NCBI GenBank assembly: GCA_944381535.1
Contig: CALWLN010000027.1
Location: 1-64,000 of the forward strand
Length of the DNA stretch: 64,000 bases
Reading direction: 5' to 3'
Source: an uncultured Lachnospiraceae bacterium
GTDB taxonomy: Bacteria; Bacillota; Clostridia; Lachnospirales; Lachnospiraceae
In this document: piece after piece, positions 24,119 to 33,800 of the stretch
Layout of the letters: every line of letters begins with the position of its first letter
Position numbering within the stretch: position 1 is the stretch's first letter
Made by a program: the position numbers and the translations under genes
The notes under the pieces: model-generated
Told to the model about the DNA's origin: nothing
The model's database searches: none
What the model saw: only the letters and a program-made list of their open reading frames with translations

Positions 24119-27100
24119 ATGAAGCAAAGGCTGCGAAAATCATGGAAAAGAGGGCTCGCCATCGCCCTGAGCATAGCCATTGCGCTGGGAGCCAGTAACC
24201 TTTCCGGTTCTGTGCTGACAAGCGACGCCGCGGGCTCGGACAGCGTACCCGTGTTTACGCATGCGGAACACGGGATGGAGTTTATCCTTTCCGAGGTTCA
24301 GAAGGAAGAGACGAGGCTTTTGATTCCCACCAAAGCCAGCGGGAACCCTTTAACGCTGGAGGTGACCTTCCCGTGTACGGGCGGGATCCGTATCTGTGAC
24401 AGCGATGGGGAATATCAGGGAGAATTTCAGCCGGAGGAAGTAGAGAAGATCACCTACACGGACGACGGAGCGGGCCATCTGACAGCGGAGGCAAACGGGG
24501 AGAGACTGGTGTTAAACTACAGCCAAGCGGATGGGAAGAACCAATTCTGGACCCTGAGCGCCTATGCGGGAGATGCAGAGGTGTGGAGCGTCACTTCCGG
24601 AGATATCAAGGCCCATTATGAGAACGTGGACGGCAGCAACGTCCGCAAGGCTGCCGGAATCTACGGGACCATTGAGCCGGAGGAGACCTTTCTCGGCCTG
24701 GGGGAGCGGTATACCGGAGCGGTGCTGAACGGGGAGACCTACGATCTGTGGAACATGGATATGGGACCAGGAAAGGCCGGGACGGCGTCCTATGTGAATG
24801 TGCCTTTTCTTCACAGCAGCAAGGGGTACAGTCTGTTCTTCAGCTCCTATTACGGCGGGACGGCCGATATCGGCGAGACGGATCCCGGCGCCTATAAGCT
24901 CGATTTCTGCGGGCCTACCTTGGATTTCTATATTTTTACGGGGACGCCCCTGGATAATATCCAGAGCTATACGGTGCTGACAGGCAGGCCGACCTCTGTG
25001 CCGGAATGGGCCCTGGGATACTGGATCGGGGGAATGACAGGGTATTGGAAAGGAAATACCGCTCCGGATCCGGATGCGGCCATGGCGAATGATCATTACT
25101 ATTATGAGCTGCTGGAGGACGTGTTGTCCCGGTACCAGGCGCTTGGAATGATGCCCACCGCCGTGTTTGGGGAGGGGCTTCCCTCCCAGCGGGAGGACGC
25201 CATCAAGCTGGCGCGGGACTATAACGTCAAGATGCTGGGCTGGAACCATCCCGATATCTGGTGGAGGGGCGGCTCCACGGAGAGCGGCTGGAACGGCACG
25301 CTGACGGAAGGACTGCTCTGGAATGCCAGTGAATGGAATGATGACGGCAGTCTGAACACAAATCTTCCGCTGATCCGAAATCTGGAGGGAACCGCCTTTT
25401 ACGCGGATGAAAATGGACTTCGCAAGATTGACTACACCCATCCCAGCGCGGTCCTGGTGGCAAAAGAAAAAATGCAGACGGGAAACGGCAAGCAGACCTA
25501 TTGGGATCTGGGCATCCGGGGCGCCATGGTGGATTATGGGGAGTGGGTAGCGGGGGATACCTCCGTCTACAATGGCATGACCGGCTATGAGATGCACAAT
25601 TATCAGGCTTATGCCTACAATCAGGTGGTCCGGCAGGCGTGGGAGGAGGCCCTGGGGGATGATTTTGTGCTCTTTGCCCGGGCCGGATCGGCGGGAAGCC
25701 AGCAGTTTGCGGCCCAGTTCGGCGGCGACCAGCAAGCCACCTTCGATGGCTTAAAAGAGGCGGTGCTGGGGGGCGTATCTATTTCCAACAGCGGCTTTTC
25801 CGTATGGGGCAGTGATATTGGCGGGCTCCAGGCTCCAACCTGGAACGCTCTTCCCTCGGACGAACTGTACATGCGCTGGCTGGGATTTGCGGCCTTCAGC
25901 CCCCTGATGCGCTCCCACGGCATCACGGAGCGCAATCCCTGGGCTTACGGTGAGACGGCCCAGGAGGCTTTTGAAAACTATTACTGGCTCAGGCAGAACC
26001 TGCTGCCGGCGCTGTACAGCACGAATTTACAGACGGAGCTGGATGGCACGCCCATGATGCAGTCCATGGCGGTGGCATTTCCGGAGGAGAAGCAGCTCTT
26101 TGCCGTGGAGGATCAGTACATGTTCTGCAACGAGATCCTGGTGGCGCCGGTTTATACGGAGGGAGCCTCTGTTCGTGAGGTTACTCTGCCGGAGGGTACT
26201 TGGTACGATCTCTATACTGGGGAGCGCATCACCTCCGAGGGAACGGCCCAATCGGTGGAGGCTCCTGCGGACACCACTCCGGCTTTCTTAAGAAGCGGCA
26301 CAGTCCTTCCGGTGCAGCTGGACACCCAGAGCCTGGCGCTGACGGAGGCCATCGACGGCTACGACGCCTCGGATGCAGGGAGCCATGAGGCCAACGCGCT
26401 GCTGGTGACGCCCGCAGAGGGGACTCGCTCCCAGATCTGGTATACGGATGAGGCGAAGCTGGGCCTTACGGACAGCGCGGTCATTTCCAAGGTCACCTAT
26501 ACATCCCAGAGGGGAGAGGACTCCTATACCATTACCTCCGACAGCCGGGAGAATCCCACGTTCCTGACAGCTTACGCCACAAGGGCCGGCAAGGTGTTCG
26601 TGGACGGCAGGGAGCTGGCGCGGCTGGAGCAGAAGCCGGAGGCGGGACAGGAGGGCCGTTATGTGGACCTGGACGCGAACCGGACCATCGTTTCCTGCGC
26701 TGACGGGGACTGGAGCCGTGTGACGTTTCAGCTGGCAGGGCAGGCGTCCGTCTATGACTGCGAGTTCGCTCTGGTAAATGAGAATCAATGGGTGGGTTTT
26801 CTGGACGACCTGTTTGAGGTCTATAAATACAACAAGCCGGATTCGGAAGAGGACGTCGAAGCGGCAGTTGGCCCGGTAAAGCCCTCGGATGAGGATCCGG
26901 ACAGCGCAGACGGCCATTCGTATTTCACCACGGCGTATCTGGGAACTTATGGGCAGAATTACTTAAAGCCCTCCCATGTATTTGAGGACGGCTACAACAT
27001 GCTGACCTACAAGGAGGAGATGGATTCCGACTTTTACGCGGAGTATGAGATGCTGGGGACCTACAGCATCTATGGGATTGCTGTCGGAGGGGAAAAAGGC

Positions 27101-29395
27101 GTATTTCCGGTGTCCCTGGACGGGCAGAGTGACAACGACAGCGGCGTGCTGATCGCCATGGAAAATGACGGCAAAGTCCATATAGCCGGAGCCATCAATC
27201 CCCAGGATGTGGTGACCACGGGCGCGCAGGGAGTAAGCGTAAATTCCCAATACAATAAATGGACCGGCGCAGCCTCCGTCTATACCAGGGATTCTTTGAC
27301 CGGAAGGGATATTGATCCCGCAAAAAGCGGGAATAACAAGTCCGATTCCTATACGGTCTGCGTCTCTGTGGAAAACGGCAGGTTGACCGTGTGGGAGAAG
27401 GAAAGCCCGGACGCCTATATCAGCGTGGCGCTGGCAGAGCAGTATCGCCCCGGACAGGTGTCTCTGCTTACGAACCAGGTGCTGCACGGCGCCTTCAAGG
27501 CCTTCCGGCTGCGGATGGAGGACGGGCTGTATTATGATTTTAAGAACCTTGCCGCTTTGGAGGCCCTGGACGGAAAGCTGGATTCCTATGAGGTGGACAA
27601 GAACACGGGAGCGGCGGTGCCGGGAACCGTGTCCGAACAGTGGGGACTGGCGGACGGAACCGTAAGCGGGGCAGATTATGCCGGGGGAGGGATTTTGCCG
27701 GATCATACCCAGGGGAACGCCTCCACCATCAGCCTGCTGACGGTGCCGGGACGGCGGATCATGAATTTTACCGCGGAATTTGCCTACATCCCCAACTATA
27801 CCCAGTACGGCCTGATCGTGGGGGAGGAGGGAACCCTACCGGAGGTCTCCGGGGAAGGGATTCAGCTGTTTTACTCCAGCGAGGGTAAACTGTACGTCTG
27901 GGGCGCCATCAATTCCCAGACCGCATCGTACACGGGGACGGGAGCCGTAATCACAAAAGTCAGTACCGGGTATGTTGAGTGCGGCCCGGTGCCGGGCATG
28001 AGCAATGCTGATGTGAACAGCAGATCCTATACGGTGCGTGTCAGCGTCAGCGGCAGACAGCTTACCGTTTGGATCGAGGAATATCCGGACTATGTATTTT
28101 CCGTGGCCCTGAGCGGGGATTACGCCGGAGGGGCCCTCTCCCTGTATTCCACCGGGTGTAACCAGGGAGCCTTTCAGTCTTTGCGTCTGAAGGCCGCCCA
28201 CAGCACCTGGCATGATCTTCGGGATGTGCAGGATTTGGCGGAGCTGGACGAAAACTGGAATTCCTATTATTTTGACACAGTTCAGGAGGAGCCGGAGCGG
28301 GGAAACCCGTCTGAACAGTGGATTGCCCAAAACGGAGGCATCGCTCCGGTTCACCGCAATGACGGCGGTATCCACCGGTCGCTGCTGACCATGAAGGACA
28401 AGGAGGCGGAGAGTTTTCACGCCAGCTTTGCGTATGCGGCCAACTATACCGGCTACGGCCTGATCGTGGGGGAGGAGGGCACCCTGCCGGAGACCACCGG
28501 GAAGGGAATCCAACTCTATTATACCAGCGACGGGAGATTGCAGGTCAGAGGAGCCGTGGATCCCGATTCCGCGGAGTGCGGGGATGCCGGGATCACCACA
28601 AGGGGAGAGAATTTCATCGAGACGGAGAGCCTCTTTCCGGACGGCGTTCCGGAGGGGAAGATCTACACGGTAGATGCCAGCGTACAGGACGGACGGCTTA
28701 TCGTGTGGAACTCCGGCGCGCCGGAGCATGTGTTCACGGCGGAGCTTACGGAGGAGTATGAGGGGGGAGCCCTTTCCCTGTATTCCTACGGCAACAATCA
28801 GGGCGCTTTCCTGTCCTGGTCCCTGGAAGAGACGCAGCCGGAGGGAGAGGTCTCGGTAGAGCGGATACTTGCGGGGGATATCGTCACGTTCCTTCTCAAG
28901 ACGGCGGGCTCCTATGACAGCCTGACGGCCGCCATAGAGTATGACGCGGAGCAGTACGAACCCACCGACCCATCGGCCTTTGTCGCCTGCGGCGAAGGGG
29001 TAGCGGAAACTGTCTCTTCCATGGGGGACCGTTTATCGGTAAGGCTGACCGGCCAGGATGGCCCGCATGACGGCCAGTGGGCCCTCGTCTCCTTCCGGTA
29101 CAAGGGCGTCGGCACACCCCAGACAGAGGATGTCGTCTTTCGTTTCCGGGGCCGGGATGCTTCCTCCTATGACAGAGACCTGGCGGCGGAGGTGACGACC
29201 CCGGGCGACGCTGATGGCGACGGGCTTGCGGACGTCCGGGATCTGATCCGCGTGAAACGGTACGCGGCGGGAGCGGCGGACGACAGCCAGATTCAGAGGG
29301 AAAACTGCCGCTTTGACGGGAGCATCCGGTCAGAGCTGAACCTGAAGGGCTTTCGGAGTTTCCTGGTGACGAAGCCCCTTTTGGGGGATGATTAA
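24119..29395 (+). CDS. Giant secreted GH31 glycosidase with jelly-roll repeats, cohesin- and dockerin-like parts
   Basis: 1758 residues. The signal peptide (GLAIALSIAIALGASNLSG) is followed by a GH31 catalytic part (~40-880) with nucleophile D472 in AMVDYGEW and acid/base D537 in QFGGDQ. Three jelly-roll repeats follow (from ~895, ~1140 and ~1365), of the same type as in the proteins at 20275 and 30865. A cohesin-like domain (~1580-1690) and a dockerin-like segment GDADGDGLADVRDLIRVKRY end the protein. GH31 enzymes cleave alpha-glucosidic, alpha-xylosidic or alpha-galactosidic bonds; specificity is not readable here. It is last in the second boxed operon; a new boxed promoter lies 25 bp after the stop. 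Confidence 0.9.
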   Translation: MKQRLRKSWKRGLAIALSIAIALGASNLSGSVLTSDAAGSDSVPVFTHAEHGMEFILSEVQKEETRLLIPTKASGNPLTLEVTFPCTGGIRICDSDGEYQGEFQPEEVEKITYTDDGAGHLTAEANGERLVLNYSQADGKNQFWTLSAYAGDAEVWSVTSGDIKAHYENVDGSNVRKAAGIYGTIEPEETFLGLGERYTGAVLNGETYDLWNMDMGPGKAGTASYVNVPFLHSSKGYSLFFSSYYGGTADIGETDPGAYKLDFCGPTLDFYIFTGTPLDNIQSYTVLTGRPTSVPEWALGYWIGGMTGYWKGNTAPDPDAAMANDHYYYELLEDVLSRYQALGMMPTAVFGEGLPSQREDAIKLARDYNVKMLGWNHPDIWWRGGSTESGWNGTLTEGLLWNASEWNDDGSLNTNLPLIRNLEGTAFYADENGLRKIDYTHPSAVLVAKEKMQTGNGKQTYWDLGIRGAMVDYGEWVAGDTSVYNGMTGYEMHNYQAYAYNQVVRQAWEEALGDDFVLFARAGSAGSQQFAAQFGGDQQATFDGLKEAVLGGVSISNSGFSVWGSDIGGLQAPTWNALPSDELYMRWLGFAAFSPLMRSHGITERNPWAYGETAQEAFENYYWLRQNLLPALYSTNLQTELDGTPMMQSMAVAFPEEKQLFAVEDQYMFCNEILVAPVYTEGASVREVTLPEGTWYDLYTGERITSEGTAQSVEAPADTTPAFLRSGTVLPVQLDTQSLALTEAIDGYDASDAGSHEANALLVTPAEGTRSQIWYTDEAKLGLTDSAVISKVTYTSQRGEDSYTITSDSRENPTFLTAYATRAGKVFVDGRELARLEQKPEAGQEGRYVDLDANRTIVSCADGDWSRVTFQLAGQASVYDCEFALVNENQWVGFLDDLFEVYKYNKPDSEEDVEAAVGPVKPSDEDPDSADGHSYFTTAYLGTYGQNYLKPSHVFEDGYNMLTYKEEMDSDFYAEYEMLGTYSIYGIAVGGEKGVFPVSLDGQSDNDSGVLIAMENDGKVHIAGAINPQDVVTTGAQGVSVNSQYNKWTGAASVYTRDSLTGRDIDPAKSGNNKSDSYTVCVSVENGRLTVWEKESPDAYISVALAEQYRPGQVSLLTNQVLHGAFKAFRLRMEDGLYYDFKNLAALEALDGKLDSYEVDKNTGAAVPGTVSEQWGLADGTVSGADYAGGGILPDHTQGNASTISLLTVPGRRIMNFTAEFAYIPNYTQYGLIVGEEGTLPEVSGEGIQLFYSSEGKLYVWGAINSQTASYTGTGAVITKVSTGYVECGPVPGMSNADVNSRSYTVRVSVSGRQLTVWIEEYPDYVFSVALSGDYAGGALSLYSTGCNQGAFQSLRLKAAHSTWHDLRDVQDLAELDENWNSYYFDTVQEEPERGNPSEQWIAQNGGIAPVHRNDGGIHRSLLTMKDKEAESFHASFAYAANYTGYGLIVGEEGTLPETTGKGIQLYYTSDGRLQVRGAVDPDSAECGDAGITTRGENFIETESLFPDGVPEGKIYTVDASVQDGRLIVWNSGAPEHVFTAELTEEYEGGALSLYSYGNNQGAFLSWSLEETQPEGEVSVERILAGDIVTFLLKTAGSYDSLTAAIEYDAEQYEPTDPSAFVACGEGVAETVSSMGDRLSVRLTGQDGPHDGQWALVSFRYKGVGTPQTEDVVFRFRGRDASSYDRDLAAEVTTPGDADGDGLADVRDLIRVKRYAAGAADDSQIQRENCRFDGSIRSELNLKGFRSFLVTKPLLGDD

Positions 29396-29419
29396 CCCTG
29401 GAGGAATCATTTGGAAATG

Positions 29420-29473
29420 CAAACTTTTTGCAGCATTTTTTCTGTTGCAGGAAGCGCGGATACATTTTATAAT
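29420..29473 (+). promoter_or_regulatory. AraC-type box and promoter, copy 3
   Basis: The box CAAACTTTTTGCA starts at 29420, TTGCAG is at 29445-29450 (25 bp from the box start), and a perfect TATAAT is at 29468-29473 after 17 bp. It drives the dehydrogenase gene. Confidence 0.82.
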
Positions 29474-29505
29474 AGGGGAAATGAAAAAAAGGAGGATGAA
29501 ACCAT

Positions 29506-30537
29506 ATGAAAGCAGCGGTATTTTATGGAAAGCATGACATTCGGATCGAGGAGCTGCCGGTGCCGGTCCCAAAGGAGGACGAGGTGCTGATCAAGGTAGA
29601 AGCCTGCGGTATCTGCGGTACGGATGTACATATTTTTAACGGCGACGAGGGGGCGGCCCAGACCCCGCCGGGAACGGTCCTGGGACATGAATTCGCGGGG
29701 GAAGTGGCCGCGGTGGGCGAGAAGGTTACGGACATTCAGACGGGAGACCGGGTATGCGTGGACCCCAACAAGCTCTGCAACGAATGTTATTACTGCAAGA
29801 GCGGAATCGGCCATTTCTGTGAGCATATCACCGGAATCGGGACAACGGTAAATGGCGGATTCGCTGAGTACTGCTGTGTTCCCCGCTCGCAGGTGTATCC
29901 CATCAGCTCCCGGACGGAATATACCAAAGCCGCCATGGCGGAGCCGGTGGCCTGCTGTCTCCACGGAATCGATCTGTGTGACATCAGCTGCGGGGATACC
30001 GTGCTGGTGATCGGCGGCGGCATGATCGGGCTGATCATGCTGCAGCTGGCGAAGCTGCGGGGCGCGGCAAAGGTGATCCTCCTTGAGCCCATTGGGGAAA
30101 AGCGCAGGCTGGCGGAGGCGCTGGGAGCGGACCTGTGCATCGATCCGGCGGCGGGGGATGTAAACCAGGTGCTGCTTCATCATGGGGTACACAGAATAGC
30201 TGTTGTCATCGAGTGCGTGGGAAGGACAGAGACCGTGGCCCAGGCGATTTCCCTGGCAGGGAGGAAGTCCACGGTTATGCTGTTTGGCCTGACCCGGCCG
30301 GAGGACACGGTGGCGGTCCGGCCCTTTGAGCTGTTCAAGAAGGAGATCACCATAAAAGCTTCCTACATCAATCCCTATACCCAGCAGCGGGCCATCGACC
30401 TCATCGATTCCGGCAGGATCGACGTAAGCTCCATGGTGTATCAGATGGCTCCCCTGGAGAAGCTGCCGGAAATTCTCGAGGACGCGCAGCTTCGCTCCAG
30501 AGGGAAATTTATCATTTTACCCTGTGGAGGGTTATAA
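29506..30537 (+). CDS. Zinc-dependent medium-chain dehydrogenase
   Basis: A 343-residue MDR-family polyol or sugar dehydrogenase. The catalytic zinc ligands are C37 (CGICGTD), H61 and E62 (GHEFAG). The structural zinc cysteines are C91, C94, C97 and C105. A Rossmann glycine pattern VIGGGMIGL lies near 170, so NAD(P) is the cofactor. It resembles sorbitol and threonine dehydrogenases; the substrate is probably a sugar or polyol from this locus. It has RBS AGGAGG and its own boxed promoter, and is followed by a terminator, so it is a single-gene unit of the regulon. Confidence 0.93.
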   Translation: MKAAVFYGKHDIRIEELPVPVPKEDEVLIKVEACGICGTDVHIFNGDEGAAQTPPGTVLGHEFAGEVAAVGEKVTDIQTGDRVCVDPNKLCNECYYCKSGIGHFCEHITGIGTTVNGGFAEYCCVPRSQVYPISSRTEYTKAAMAEPVACCLHGIDLCDISCGDTVLVIGGGMIGLIMLQLAKLRGAAKVILLEPIGEKRRLAEALGADLCIDPAAGDVNQVLLHHGVHRIAVVIECVGRTETVAQAISLAGRKSTVMLFGLTRPEDTVAVRPFELFKKEITIKASYINPYTQQRAIDLIDSGRIDVSSMVYQMAPLEKLPEILEDAQLRSRGKFIILPCGGL

Positions 30538-30617
30538 AAAAACGGTCATTCTTATGGGGGCAAACGCAACGGAAAAAACAGCATTTCGCAACGATGAAAA
30601 GAAAATATTTTTCGCTT

Positions 30618-30646
30618 AAAAGAATCCCGCACAGCGGGACTCTTTT
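30618..30646 (+). terminator. Terminator after the dehydrogenase
   Basis: AAAAGAATCCCGC, loop ACA, GCGGGACTCTTTT. A 6-bp G/C stem, one mismatch and a further 6-bp A/T stem; the T tract is part of the arm. Confidence 0.75.
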
Positions 30647-30751
30647 GCGTAAAAAAAATGAAATGCCATACATTTCCTGCGAAAAAATCCTGTAATTATG
30701 TTAAAATACATAGATGAAATTGGAGGAAAGAAGATTTGTTGTATAAAAAAA

Positions 30752-30805
30752 CAAACTTTTTTCATCTTTTTTTGTGTTGAAAAGGAGAAGTGTATATTTT
30801 AGTAT
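30752..30805 (+). promoter_or_regulatory. AraC-type box and promoter, copy 4
   Basis: The box CAAACTTTTTTCA starts at 30752, TTGAAA is at 30777-30782 (25 bp from the box start), and TAGTAT is at 30800-30805 after 17 bp. It drives the longest operon (30865 to 53193). Confidence 0.83.
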
Positions 30806-30864
30806 AGAGACAGCATGAGAGCTTTTGCTTGTGAATGATAAAAATCAGTGAAGGAGGAACGTAC

Positions 30865-33800
30865 ATGGGAAAAGTGAAACGGAGAGGACTGGTGCTGCTT
30901 CTGGTGACAGCCGTGCTGTTTACGTCCGTGAATCTTGACGTATTTCGCAGCCAGGCAGGAGTGGCTTCACCAGAGGAACTGGCGGAATCCGGGTGGGATT
31001 ACGCTTTCACCGCCGAATTGGGCGGCGATTCTGTCAGCTATCTGGACGAGGCCTTTGATGTGTACCAGTACAATAAGCCGGTGACGGCGGGGGATACCGC
31101 AAAGGTGGCCGGGCCTGTGGAGCCATCGGCGGAGAACGCAGCCTCCAATGATGGCGAGGGAGGATATTCCTATTTTACCACTCAGGCATACGGAAGTAAT
31201 TCCAGAGGAGGCTTAAAACCCACTTCCATTTCTGGTGGAAATGGCAGCGGTTATGCGGCGTTGACCTATACGAAGGAAAGCATGACGGATTTTGAGGCGG
31301 AGTACGAGTTCTACAGCAGCTGGGGCCGCGTGTTTGGCCTTGCCTTCGGGGCGGAGCAGGGAGTCTTCCCGCTGTCTTTGGACAATGACAACAGCAACGA
31401 TACCGGAGTGGCCATCTACATGGAGAATAACGGAACCATGTTTGTGTACGGAGCCATCGACAGCGCGAACACCTCAGCCACAACGGGCGTGACGGTCACC
31501 AAGGATGTGACAAACACGCAATACTACGGCAACGTGGTGGGAACAGCCAATGTGAAGGCGGCGGGCATGACCGGCGATGATACCATCGAGGTGGAGAATA
31601 CGCTGACGGCAGATTCCAAGACCTTTACCATGTGCGTAAAAGTGGAGAATGGCGTATTGACCATATATGAGAAGAACCATGCGGATTACGTGGTCACCAT
31701 TCCGCTGTCGGGAAATTATCAGGGCGGCTATGTATCGCTGATCGCCAACGAGACCAATCACGGCGCCTTCGGGGATTTTAGTATTAAGAATACGGCGGAG
31801 CCGGAACCGGAAGAGGGCGGCTTTACCGTGGAACTGGGCGGCGGCTCCGTGAGCTATCTGGACGAGGATTTTGACGTCTATCAGTACAATAAGCCCACCA
31901 CAGCGGAGAATATGGCAAAAGTGACCGGGCCTGTGGAGCCGTCGGCCACGGATCCCAATTCTTATGATGGAGCATATTCTTATTTTACCACGCAGGCCTA
32001 TGGGAACTATTCGAAGGGCGGCCTGAAGCCTACTTTCATTCCCGGTGGAAATGGCAGCGGTTATACGGTGTTGACCTATACAAAGGAAAGCATGACAGAT
32101 TTCGAGGCGGAGTACGAGTTCTACAGCAGCTGGGGCCGCGTGTTCGGCCTTGCCTTCGGGGCGGAGCAGGGGGTATTCCCGCTGTCTTTGGACAATGACA
32201 ACAGCAATGATACCGGAGTAGCCATCTACATGGAGAATAATGGAACCATGTATGTGTACGGAGCCATTGACAGTACAAATGCTGCGGCCACAGCGGGCGT
32301 AACGGTCACCAAGAATGTGACCAACACGCAATATTACGGCAACGTGGTGGGAACAGCCAATGTGAAGGCGGAGGGCATGACCGGCGATGATACCATCGAG
32401 GTGGAGGATACGCTGACGGCAGATTCCAAGACCTTTACCATGTGCGTAAAAGTACAGGACGGCATCTTGACGATATACGAGAAGGATCATGCGGACCGTG
32501 TGGTCACAGTGCCCCTGGCGGAGAACTATCAGGGCGGCTATGTGTCTCTGGTCGCAAACGCTACGGATCACGGCGCTTTTGGAGATTTCAGTATTAAGAA
32601 CACGGCGGAGGCGGAGCCTGAGCCGGAACCGGAAGAGGACGGCTTTACCGTGGAACTGGGCGGCGGCTCCGTGAGCTATCTGGACGAGGATTTTGATGTC
32701 TATCAGTACAATAAGCCGGTGACGGCGGGGGATACCGCAAAGGTGGCCGGGCCTGTGGAGCCATCAGAGGAGAATGCGGTTTCCAATGACGGAAAGGGAG
32801 GATATTCCTATTTTACCACTCAGCCATACGGAAATAATTCCCGAGGCGGCTTAAAGCCCACGTCTATTCCTGGCGGAAATGGCAGTGGTTATACGGTGTT
32901 GACCTATACGAAGGAAAGCATGACGGATTTCGAGGCGGAGTACGAGTTTTACAGCAGCTGGGGCCGCGTGTTCGGCCTTGCCTTCGGGGCGGAGCAGGGG
33001 GTATTCCCGCTGTCTTTGGACAATGACAACAGCAATGATACCGGAGTGGCCATCTACATGGAGAATAATGGGACCATGTATGTATACGGAGCCATTGACA
33101 GTACAAATGCTGTGGCCACAGCGGGCGTAACGGTCACCAAAAATGTGACAAACACGCAATACTACGGCAACGTGGTGGGAACAGCCAATGTGAAGGCGGA
33201 GGGCATGACCGGCGGCGATACCATCGAGGTGGAGGGGACGCTTACAGAGGAGTCGCCAGTTTTTACCATGTGCGTAAAGGTGGAAAATAGCGTACTCACG
33301 ATATATGAGAAGAACCATGCGGATTACGTGGTCACCATTCCGCTGTCGGGAAATTATCAGGGCGGCTATGTATCGCTGATCGCCAACGAGACCAATCACG
33401 GCGCCTTCGGGGATTTCCTTATTAAGAAGCTGGAGGCTTCCACCAATCCTCCCGAGCCGGTGACCAATCCCATGGACGAAGTGGCGGAGCAGTTTGACGC
33501 TTACTATCTGGCGGACGCCTCCGTCACAAATGTGATGGAGAGCGTGGACGTGAAGGAGCACTGGGGCATCAACGGCCAGGGATTTATTTCAGCCGCGAAG
33601 GATTCCACAGGAAATGAAACCAGGAACGTGGACGTCCTCACCTGGAAGGAAAAGCCCTACACGGATTTCGAGATGACCTTTACCTACCAGCAGACCTGGC
33701 ACCGGGTGGGTGTGCTGCTGGGAACGGAAAAGGGTGTATATCCGTTAAGCAAGAGCGGCGATAGCACTATAGCGGAGGGCGGCGTCATGTTCTTCCTGGA

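Noticed and set aside
24512..25735. 407-codon antisense frame within the GH31 gene
   Set aside because: It mirrors the codon bias of the sense gene. The product has no domain pattern, and the sense protein has complete GH31 motifs.
31474..32571. 365-codon antisense frame in the repeat gene
   Set aside because: It recurs in parallel at the other repeats because the sense repeats are near-identical; no independent support.
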